Assembly (NCBI GenBank): GCA_021779095.1
Contig: JAJYBI010000005.1
Span: 25,345 to 89,344 of the forward strand
DNA from: Deltaproteobacteria bacterium
Lineage (GTDB): Bacteria > Desulfobacterota > Desulfuromonadia > Geobacterales > JAJYBI01
Length of the DNA: 64,000 nucleotides
Direction of reading: 5' to 3'
Part shown: in pieces, positions 57,961-64,000 of the stretch
Layout: each line of letters opens with the position of its first letter
Numbering within the stretch: the stretch's first letter is position 1
Notes under the pieces: model-generated
The model's input: only the letters and a program-made list of their open reading frames with translations
Databases searched by the model: none
What the model was told of the DNA's origin: nothing
Program-made: the position numbers and the translations under genes

Positions 57961-58304
57961 CTGAAAAGCACCCTCTGTCGTGATGCGCCGGAGTCGTTCC
58001 ACGTCTGCAGACGTGCGGGGAAGTTCGGCGAAGAGAGATACGGAAGGGCGCTCTGCAGGAAACCGTCAGCCAGTTCTCCGGTGACACGGGCGAGTTCGGC
58101 CTCCCGCACCCCCATCCGTTCGAATGTTCGATGGTAACCATGACTGTATTCGGCAAGGGGCGAGGCCGGCGCAGAGCCCTCTGCCGTGGCTGTGATAGTC
58201 AGTACCACCTTGGCGAGATAATACTCGCCGAAATACGGTCGGGAAGCGTCGTAGCAGGTAACGCAGAGCCCGTTTTCGAGCGGTATGCAACGGAACTGTT
58301 TCAT
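57957..58304 (-). CDS. Small cytoplasmic protein of unknown function
   Basis: A 115-residue protein: MKQFRCIPLENGLCVTCYDA, SRPYFGEYYLAKVVLTITA, then FERMGVREAELARVTGELAD. No domain is recognised. The stop overlaps the RNA methyltransferase start (ATGA), so the two are translationally coupled. Possibly a Geobacter-restricted partner; inference only. The 240-base gap upstream holds the divergent infA promoter. Confidence 0.6.
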   Translation of the reverse strand: MKQFRCIPLENGLCVTCYDASRPYFGEYYLAKVVLTITATAEGSAPASPLAEYSHGYHRTFERMGVREAELARVTGELADGFLQSALPYLSSPNFPARLQTWNDSGASRQRVLFR

Positions 58305-58464
58305 GCTTCGTGCTCCACCATGGCAGATCTCTCAATCAGCTGTGAAGACTAGTACACAGCGCAACTCGTTGTAAAGGCTTTTCTCGTACTGCAATCCCCT
58401 GTTTTCGAAATGTTACGCATGATTCAACGTGCTCCTGTCTAATTAGAAGCGGGTAAATGCCGGC

Positions 58465-58493
58465 TTGCAATTCACCCTGCGATTCTGTATAGT
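58465..58493 (+). promoter_or_regulatory. Sigma-70 type promoter for infA
   Basis: TTGCAA at 58465-58470 and TATAGT at 58488-58493 are separated by 17 bases, 52 bases before the ATG of infA. Confidence 0.6.
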
Positions 58494-58544
58494 AGTTTAC
58501 TTTAAGAGCTGACTTTACGGCCATGTACAGAACAAGGAGACGAT

Positions 58545-58763
58545 ATGAGTAAGGAAGAAGCGATCGAAGTCGAGGGAACGGTTATCGAACCACTGCCCAA
58601 TGCGATGTTCAGGGTAAAGCTGGAAAATGATCATATAGTGCTTGCCCATATTTCCGGCAAGATGCGGAAATATTTCATAAAAATCCTCCCCGGCGATAAG
58701 GTGACCGTTGAGCTTTCCCCCTATGACCTCACCCGGGGCCGTATCACCTACCGTGTCAAATAA
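58545..58763 (+). CDS. infA: Translation initiation factor IF-1
   Basis: A 72-residue OB-fold protein: [20 protein letters not shown], then [20 protein letters not shown] and RGRITYRVK. It binds the A site of the 30S subunit at initiation. The start follows AAGGAGACGAT. It lies outside a ribosomal-protein operon, next to efp, so it may be an extra copy. Confidence 0.95.
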   Translation: MSKEEAIEVEGTVIEPLPNAMFRVKLENDHIVLAHISGKMRKYFIKILPGDKVTVELSPYDLTRGRITYRVK

Positions 58764-58916
58764 CGGCAGCAGACACTCTCCAAGCCCACGTATTCCGACA
58801 GTCAACCATCTTCCAATTGAAATTCGTGCTCCGGCACGAGAGAACGGACATGTTCCCGTCGGTGCGACCCTGCAGATGTCGCGCATTAAACTACTCAAGG
58901 ATCAAAGGAAGACACC

Positions 58917-59480
58917 ATGTACACCGTAGCAGACTTAAGAAAAGGGTTGAAAATCACCCTGGACGGCGACCCCTATCTCGTCATCGCGTTCGATTTCGCC
59001 AAGCCGGGCAAGGGCCAGGCGCTGTACCGCACCAAGATGCGGAACATGATCAACGGCACCATTCTGGACCGGACCTACCGCTCCGGCGAGACCTTCGAGC
59101 CGGCTTTCCTGGAAGACCGTACCATGGAATACCTCTACAAGGACGATGATGGTTTCCACTTCATGGATAACCAGTCCTACGAGCAGTTTGCCATCCCCGA
59201 GTCAGCCTTGGGCGATGCGAAGAACTACCTCATCGATAACATCAAGGTGGATGTGCTCCTGTTCAAGGAGAAGCCGATCGGCGTCGATCTCCCCAACTTC
59301 GTCAACCTCCGCGTCGTCCAGACCGACCCGTGGGTCAAGGGCGACACCTCCGGCAGTGACTCCAAGCCGGCGACCGTCGAGACCGGGTATGTGCTGCGCG
59401 TTCCCCCGTTCATCGAAGAGGGTGAACTCATCACCATAGACACCCGCACCGGCGAGTACTCCACGCGGGTCAAGGGGTAG
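58917..59480 (+). CDS. efp: Elongation factor P
   Basis: A 187-residue factor that relieves ribosome stalling at polyproline. The N-terminal KOW-like domain carries the modification loop with Lys in KPGKGQAL. The C-terminal OB fold shows VVQTDPWVKGDTSGSDSKPA and FIEEGELITIDTRTGEYSTR. The EF-P lysyltransferase gene follows after three bases, so this Lys is likely beta-lysylated. The start follows AAAGGAAGACACC. The 153 bases before it contain a small TCGTGC/GCACGA hairpin without a T-run. Confidence 0.97.
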   Translation: MYTVADLRKGLKITLDGDPYLVIAFDFAKPGKGQALYRTKMRNMINGTILDRTYRSGETFEPAFLEDRTMEYLYKDDDGFHFMDNQSYEQFAIPESALGDAKNYLIDNIKVDVLLFKEKPIGVDLPNFVNLRVVQTDPWVKGDTSGSDSKPATVETGYVLRVPPFIEEGELITIDTRTGEYSTRVKG

Positions 59481-59483
59481 GCA

Positions 59484-60407
59484 GTGACTGACAGCTGGCG
59501 GATTTCCCGCAGGTCCGGGAACCTGGCCAGACGCGCCGCCATCATCGGCGAACTGAGAAGCTTCTTTACGGCAAGGGGGTATCTGGAAACGGAGACCCCC
59601 TTTCGAATTCCCGCGCCTGCCCCGGAATCGCATATCGATGCCGTCCCTGCGGACGGCTGGTTCCTCCAGACCTCGCCGGAGATCTGCATGAAGCGTCTGC
59701 TCGCCGCCGGTTACGAGCGGATCTTCCAGATCTGCCGCTGCTGGCGGACTGCCGAGCGCGGCTCACGCCACCTCCCCGAATTCACCATGCTGGAGTGGTA
59801 CCGGACCGGTACGGACTATCGCGGGCTCATGGAGGAATGCGAGGAACTGCTGCGGGAAGTGGCGAAAGGCACCGGTTTTGGCCAGTCGATCTCTTTCCGG
59901 GGGAAAGAGATCCGCCTGGATGCTTCCTGGGAGCGGCTGTCGGTGAGGGAGTCGTTCGAGCGGTACGGCGGCATGCCGATGGAGGATGCGCTGACAGGTG
60001 GCGTGTTCGACGAGGTGGTGGCGGAGCGGATCGAACCGATGCTTGGCCTCGACCGGCCGACCTTCCTGTACGACTACCCCGCCGAACTGGGGGCGCTGGC
60101 CCGCCTCCGGGCGGACGATCCCACCGTCGCCGAGCGGTTCGAACTCTACATCGGCGGTCTGGAACTGGCCAACGCCTTCTCGGAGCTGACCGATACCGCC
60201 GAACAGCGCAGCCGTTTCATGGGCGAGGCCACAGTCCGGGCCGCGCGCGGTCAGCTCCCCTATCCGCTGCCGGAGAAGTTTCTCGCGGAACTGGCCGACA
60301 TGCCGCCGGCGGCGGGGATCGCCCTGGGGGTCGACCGTCTCGTCATGCTGCTCCTGGATGCGGAACGGATCGACGACGTGGTGGCATTCACCCCCGAGGA
60401 ACTCTGA
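59484..60407 (+). CDS. epmA: EF-P lysine lysyltransferase EpmA (GenX/PoxA)
   Basis: A class II aminoacyl-tRNA synthetase paralogue that attaches beta-lysine to EF-P. The 307-residue protein has motif 2-type FQICRCWRTAERGSRHLPEFT, MLEWYRTGTDY and a C-terminal motif 3 GIALGVDRLVMLLL, without an anticodon-binding domain. GTG start after AAGGGGTAGG. Its placement directly after efp supports the role. Confidence 0.93.
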   Translation: MTDSWRISRRSGNLARRAAIIGELRSFFTARGYLETETPFRIPAPAPESHIDAVPADGWFLQTSPEICMKRLLAAGYERIFQICRCWRTAERGSRHLPEFTMLEWYRTGTDYRGLMEECEELLREVAKGTGFGQSISFRGKEIRLDASWERLSVRESFERYGGMPMEDALTGGVFDEVVAERIEPMLGLDRPTFLYDYPAELGALARLRADDPTVAERFELYIGGLELANAFSELTDTAEQRSRFMGEATVRAARGQLPYPLPEKFLAELADMPPAAGIALGVDRLVMLLLDAERIDDVVAFTPEEL

Positions 60408-60415
60408 CTACTTCC

Positions 60416-61450
60416 TCACCCGTCGTACGAGACCCATTCTCCGCGGTAGGTCCGGATCAGGACCTCTTCACCCCTTCTACGCAGATGTTCCGGCAGTACC
60501 GGCACCTTCCCCTTCCCTCCCGGCAGGTCCACCACATAGTACGGCGTGGCAAGCCCCGACGTGTACCCCCGCAGTCGTTCCATGATACCGATGCCGCACT
60601 CCAGCGTACAGCGGAAGTGCCCCGTCCCTTTCACCAGGTCCGGGTGATGCAGGTAGTACGGCCGAACCCGGATCCGCAGCAGTCCCTGCATGAGAGCCGT
60701 CATGACGGACGGGTCATCGTTTACCCCGGAAAGCAGCACCGTCTGGTTGCCGAGGGGAATCCCCGCGTCCGCCAGCAGGGTGCTGGCACGGGCCGAGGCG
60801 GGGACGATCTCCGCCGGGTGGTTGAAGTGGGTATTGATGTACAGGGGGTGGTACCGCTTCAGCATGGCACAGAGGCGTGCGGTGATCCGGGACGGCAACG
60901 TCACCGGCACCCGGGTGCCAATCCGGATCATTTCGATATGGGGAATGGCGCGCAATCGGGAGAGTATCCGCTCCAGTTCGCCATCGTCCAGGAGAAGCGG
61001 GTCACCACCGGAAAGGATGATATCGCGGATGGCCGGCGTGGAAGCCAGGTAGTCGTACACCTCGTCGCGGCTCCCCGGTTGCGGTGCGAGGGACGGACAC
61101 CCCACCTGCCGCTTCCGCATGCAAAAACGGCAGTACATGGCGCAGGTAGAGGAGACGAGCCAGACCGCCCGGTCCGGATACCGGTGGATGAGCCCCGGTA
61201 CCGGGCTCAGTTGCTCCTCGTCCAGCGGATCATCTGTCTGTCCGTCGTCGTCCAGCTCACGCGGATCAGGCACGCACTGCCGCCAGATAGGATCGCCGGC
61301 CCGCTCGATCAGCGACAGGTAGTGCAGGGATATCCGCATGGGGTAGCGCTGCACGACCCCTTCGATGCGCGCACGCTCCTCCCCCTCCAGGCCGGGTAGT
61401 TCCGCCGGGCTGACGATGCTGCGCTCCAACTGTTTCTGCCAGTTTTCCAT
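60416..61450 (-). CDS. epmB: KamA-type lysine 2,3-aminomutase, EF-P beta-lysylation (EpmB)
   Basis: A radical SAM, PLP-dependent enzyme that makes beta-lysine for EpmA. The 344-residue protein has CAMYCRFCMRKRQVG (CxxxCxxC), ILSGGDPLLLDDGELERIL and YYLHHPDLVKGTGHFR, with a candidate PLP Lys. The length matches EpmB, not the longer catabolic aminomutase. It is convergent with epmA (nine-base gap). No EpmC hydroxylase is seen. Confidence 0.88.
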   Translation of the reverse strand: MENWQKQLERSIVSPAELPGLEGEERARIEGVVQRYPMRISLHYLSLIERAGDPIWRQCVPDPRELDDDGQTDDPLDEEQLSPVPGLIHRYPDRAVWLVSSTCAMYCRFCMRKRQVGCPSLAPQPGSRDEVYDYLASTPAIRDIILSGGDPLLLDDGELERILSRLRAIPHIEMIRIGTRVPVTLPSRITARLCAMLKRYHPLYINTHFNHPAEIVPASARASTLLADAGIPLGNQTVLLSGVNDDPSVMTALMQGLLRIRVRPYYLHHPDLVKGTGHFRCTLECGIGIMERLRGYTSGLATPYYVVDLPGGKGKVPVLPEHLRRRGEEVLIRTYRGEWVSYDG

Positions 61451-61463
61451 CCGTTTCTTCCAT

Positions 61464-61500
61464 TCAAAATCGAGAAGGCGAAGAGAAACTCCTCGCCTTC
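61464..61500 (-). terminator. Terminator downstream of pyrD
   Basis: On the minus strand, GAAGGCGAGGAG and CTCTTCGCCTTC pair around TTT with one G-U pair, then TCGATTTTG. It lies 26 bases after the pyrD stop and before the epmB start. Confidence 0.6.
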
Positions 61501-61526
61501 GGGACTACCGGTCTGGATGCGTACGG

Positions 61527-62444
61527 TCAGGCGCGCAGGGCGCCGATCAGCTCCTTGACGTCGTCGACACCGTGCTCGGTGAGATACTGTTCCATCTCCC
61601 TGGCGATCCGGCCGGCGGCGGACGGGTCGAGAAAGTTCGCCGTTCCCACCTGCACGGCGGTGGCGCCGGCCAGCATGAACTCCAGGGCGTCCCGGCCGGT
61701 CATGATCCCGCCGATGCCGATGATCGGGAGCTGCACCGCCTTCGCCACCTGCCAGACCATCCGCAGGGCCACCGGCTTGATGGCCGGTCCGGAGAGTCCG
61801 CCGGTGACGTTGGCAAGTACCGGTCGCCGACGGTCCAGGTCGATGGCCATCCCGGTGAGGGTGTTGATGAGGGAGAGCGCATCGGCGCCGGCATCGGCAC
61901 AGGCCCTCGCCATGACCACCACATCGGTCACGTTGGGGGAGAGCTTGACGATGAGCGGCTTGATGGTCGACTTCCGCACCAGATCAACCACCTCGCGGGC
62001 GGCGGCCGGATCGGTGCCGAACACGATCCCCCCCTGCTTCACGTTGGGGCAGGAGATGTTCACCTCGATCCCCGCCACCTCCGGAAGCCTGTCCAGTCGC
62101 TCCGCCAGCTCGCCGTACTCGTCCAGGGTATTGCCATACAGGTTCACGATGGCCGGGGTGTCCACGGTGCGCAGGAACGGCAGCTTCTCGGCAACAAAGG
62201 CGTCGATCCCCACGTTCTGCAGGCCGATGGCATTCAGCATGCCGCCGGTGGTCTCCACGATGCGCGGCGTCGGGTTACCCGCCTTGGGGCGCAGCGACAG
62301 CCCCTTGGTGATGAAGGCGCCGATAGCGGAAAGGTCCAGGTAGTCGGCAAATTCCCTGCCGTAGCCGAAGGTGCCGGATGCGGTCATGACCGGGTTGCGC
62401 AGCCGGATGCCGGCCAGTTCGACGGAAAGATCGGGTCTGTTCAT
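61527..62444 (-). CDS. pyrD: Dihydroorotate dehydrogenase B, catalytic subunit (PyrD)
   Basis: The pyrimidine pathway enzyme that oxidises dihydroorotate to orotate with FMN. The 305-residue class 1B protein has [31 protein letters not shown] (catalytic Cys in NISCPN), [10 protein letters not shown] and [15 protein letters not shown]. It pairs with PyrK, encoded 16 bases upstream, which feeds electrons to NAD. Confidence 0.95.
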   Translation of the reverse strand: MNRPDLSVELAGIRLRNPVMTASGTFGYGREFADYLDLSAIGAFITKGLSLRPKAGNPTPRIVETTGGMLNAIGLQNVGIDAFVAEKLPFLRTVDTPAIVNLYGNTLDEYGELAERLDRLPEVAGIEVNISCPNVKQGGIVFGTDPAAAREVVDLVRKSTIKPLIVKLSPNVTDVVVMARACADAGADALSLINTLTGMAIDLDRRRPVLANVTGGLSGPAIKPVALRMVWQVAKAVQLPIIGIGGIMTGRDALEFMLAGATAVQVGTANFLDPSAAGRIAREMEQYLTEHGVDDVKELIGALRA

Positions 62445-62460
62445 GATGCAATCCTCGTTT

Positions 62461-63276
62461 CTAATCCCACTGCAGCTCTAAGCTGTCGAACACAGGACCG
62501 TCCTTGCAGACACAGCGGTAGTCCGGGGTCGATTCAGTGTGGTTGCACCCCTTCATGACGCAGCCGAGGCAGGCGCCGACGCCGCAGGCCATGTACGCCT
62601 CCATGGAGACCTGACAGGGGACCTGCAGCCGTTGTGCGATGGTCGCCACCGCCCGCAGCATCGGGTGGGGACCGCAGGCGAAGATCGTGCGGTCGCCGGA
62701 CCTGCCTTCCAGCCGCCGCTCCATGACTTCCGTAACCAGGCCGTTCTCGCCGAGGGTGCCGTCGTCCGTCGCCACGTAGGTCTCCACCCCCAGCCGTTCA
62801 AACTCGGTGATGCAGAGGATGTCCTCCTTGCTCCTGCCGCCGGCAAACAGGCGCACCTTGCCGCTCTTCACCAGTTCCTTAGCCAGGAAGTAGAGCGGTG
62901 CGAGCCCGATGCCGCCCCCCACGAGGATCTTCTCACCGGACGGATCTCCCGGAATGAACCCCTTGCCGAGCGGGGCGAGGATATCCAGGTGATCGCCGCG
63001 ATGAAAGCGGGACAGCATCGCCGTCCCCTTCCCCACCACCCGGAACAGGATCTCCAGGTAGCTCTGCCGGCCGCAGTCGGTAAACTCCGTGTCGAAGGTG
63101 CCGAGGTCGAAGATGCCGAAGGGACGCCGCAAAAGCGGATCGATGGAGTCGTTGATCCGCACCATCACGAACTGTCCGGGGGTCGCGCCAATGACGGCCG
63201 GCGGTGCGGTCATCCGCATCCTGAAGTACCCCGGCGACACCTCCAGGTTGCTCAATACCATGGACTTAAACTGCAT
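62461..63276 (-). CDS. pyrK: Dihydroorotate dehydrogenase electron-transfer subunit (PyrK)
   Basis: The 271-residue flavin and [2Fe-2S] subunit. FAD/NAD-binding features include [11 protein letters not shown] and [16 protein letters not shown]. The Cys cluster near the C-terminus is [14 protein letters not shown], then CVCKDGPVF, the expected 2Fe-2S ligands. It overlaps rimI by 11 bases and precedes pyrD. Confidence 0.94.
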   Translation of the reverse strand: MQFKSMVLSNLEVSPGYFRMRMTAPPAVIGATPGQFVMVRINDSIDPLLRRPFGIFDLGTFDTEFTDCGRQSYLEILFRVVGKGTAMLSRFHRGDHLDILAPLGKGFIPGDPSGEKILVGGGIGLAPLYFLAKELVKSGKVRLFAGGRSKEDILCITEFERLGVETYVATDDGTLGENGLVTEVMERRLEGRSGDRTIFACGPHPMLRAVATIAQRLQVPCQVSMEAYMACGVGACLGCVMKGCNHTESTPDYRCVCKDGPVFDSLELQWD

Positions 63277-63739
63277 GACACTCCCCAGTGGTGAGATGCA
63301 TCAGAATGGCATCCTCGCCGTTTTCGTAGTATCTTCGCCGCTCACCCGTCCTCGCGAAGCCGAATCGCTCGTACAACGAGATGGCTGCCAGGTTGGAGCA
63401 CCTGACCTCGAGGTGTATATCTTTCACGCCGTTAACGCGGCAGAGTTCGATCGTTCGTTCAAGGAGAAGTCGCCCCACGCCACACCCCCGCAACTTCGTG
63501 AGCACGGCCACGTCAAGGATCTCCGCTTCATCGAACAGCAGGGTGACGCACAGGTATCCGACGACGGTTCCGTCGCCCGCGACGGCCACCAGCGGCATGG
63601 CGTGCCGTGTATCGAGTTCGTGCCGGAAATGCTCCCGGGTCCAGGGGCGAGGGAACGACGATTCCTCGATGGCGAGGACCTGGTCGAGGTCGGCGGTACA
63701 CATGGGACGGACGGTGAAACCGCCCTGGCTGGCGTTCAT
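63266..63739 (-). CDS. rimI: Ribosomal-protein-alanine N-acetyltransferase RimI
   Basis: A GNAT enzyme that acetylates the N-terminus of S18. The 157-residue protein shows FTVRPMCTADLDQVLAIEES, LDVAVLTKLRGCGVGRLLLE and SNLAAISLYERFGFARTGER, as in RimI. I used the ATG at 63739. A longer frame to 63859 is open but would add a non-conserved extension running into the purM promoter. No clear Shine-Dalgarno is seen before 63739, and a TTTACA/TATCAT pair close upstream raises the chance of a leaderless start. Confidence 0.83.
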   Translation of the reverse strand: MNASQGGFTVRPMCTADLDQVLAIEESSFPRPWTREHFRHELDTRHAMPLVAVAGDGTVVGYLCVTLLFDEAEILDVAVLTKLRGCGVGRLLLERTIELCRVNGVKDIHLEVRCSNLAAISLYERFGFARTGERRRYYENGEDAILMHLTTGECHAV

Positions 63740-63803
63740 GTTGTGGCATGATATGCAATCGTAGGGCGGCTTGTAAACCCATTTTTTGGGCGGCAGTTTG
63801 AAA

Positions 63804-63832
63804 TTGACTTTTGGGGTGCCATGGGGTACAAA
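63804..63832 (+). promoter_or_regulatory. Sigma-70 type promoter for purM
   Basis: TTGACT at 63804-63809 and TACAAA at 63827-63832 are separated by 17 bases, about 33 bases before the GTG start. Confidence 0.6.
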
Positions 63833-63865
63833 ATCCTTCTTCATACATGGGAGGAACATACGACA

Positions 63866-64000
63866 GTGCGCACGGAAACTACCTATAAAGACGCGGGTGT
63901 AGATATCGAGGCGGGCAACAGCTTCGTGAAGATGATCAAGCCGTTGGTGAAGGCGACGGCACGTCCGGAGGTACTGGCGGACATCGGCGGATTCGGGGGA
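63866..64000 (+). CDS. purM: Phosphoribosylformylglycinamidine cyclo-ligase PurM (5' part, cut by window edge)
   Basis: Forty-five codons are visible, open to the edge. [20 protein letters not shown] is typical of PurM, the AIR synthetase of purine synthesis. GTG start about 10 bases after GGGAGGA. The rest of the gene is outside the window. Confidence 0.85.
   Translation, partial: MRTETTYKDAGVDIEAGNSFVKMIKPLVKATARPEVLADIGGFGG

Noticed and set aside
63740..63859. CISCH heme-like motif in the upstream extension of rimI
   Set aside because: It falls in a non-conserved extension that overlaps the purM promoter; likely not translated.

Overview
The window looks like chromosomal DNA of a Geobacter-type bacterium (Desulfuromonadota / Geobacterales). 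This is inferred from the gene content: type IV pilus tip genes with PilY1, many two-component and c-di-GMP-type regulators, small c-type cytochromes beside an aa3-type oxidase, an EF-P lysylation cluster, a PyrK-dependent PyrD, and GC-rich coding sequence with dense short intergenic palindromes. No rRNA, tRNA, insertion sequence, prophage or CRISPR array was found. Most of the window is ordinary core genome, packed at roughly one gene per 0.9 kb.

Layout. 0-7 kb (minus strand): a truncated CheB-CheR-PAS hybrid, rarA and glycogen phosphorylase. 7-21 kb (plus strand): nadK, recN, a short argA-type acetyltransferase, a PmbA/TldE protein, an orphan membrane histidine kinase, secA, argJ, a secreted DUF2914-type protein, a serine hydrolase and a response regulator with a long acidic linker. 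Three different palindromic repeat elements lie in this stretch. 21-37.5 kb (plus): valS, then a pilus accessory module. The module holds prepilin peptidase, an NtrB/NtrC-type pair, two FimT-like pseudopilins, a DsbC-like isomerase with an extra CxxCH, PilV, PilW, PilX, a small unknown secreted protein, PilY1, an Ig/cadherin-like lipoprotein and a J-like zinc-ribbon membrane protein. 37.6-38.7 kb: queD-queE. 38.9-43.3 kb (minus): a signalling operon of a small standalone domain, HDOD, histidine kinase, two CheY-like proteins and a receiver-GGDEF protein.

43.6-48.8 kb (minus): carbonic anhydrase, SCO, and oxidase subunits I, III, IV and II in transcription order; subunit II carries two tandem cytochrome c domains. 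A small plus-strand monoheme cytochrome follows at 49.0 kb. 49.4-55.2 kb (minus): an envelope/phosphate operon of barrel-OmpA, a degenerate OmpA-like protein, a cNMP-binding protein, a lipoprotein, a Na/Pi cotransporter with PhoU-like tail and a Ppx/GppA phosphatase. 55.3-58.3 kb (minus): HU-like protein, TPR protein, RNA uracil methyltransferase and a small unknown protein. 58.5-61.5 kb: infA, efp and epmA, with epmB convergent. 61.5-63.7 kb (minus): rimI-pyrK-pyrD. At the right edge is the start of purM.

How it fits together. The pilus module contains peptidase, regulator, the four tip pseudopilin classes, the tip adhesin and a disulfide isomerase that would suit the cysteine-rich PilY1. 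The oxidase operon contains all catalytic subunits and a copper chaperone, but no heme A/O synthase is in the window. EF-P sits beside both enzymes that would beta-lysylate its conserved loop lysine. The most promising less-described items are the CxxCH-bearing DsbC-like protein and other unknown members of the pilus module, and the OmpA/degenerate-OmpA/cNMP/NptA/Ppx operon. I saw no clear wholly new defence or mobile system. Gaps between genes are all shorter than about 300 bases.
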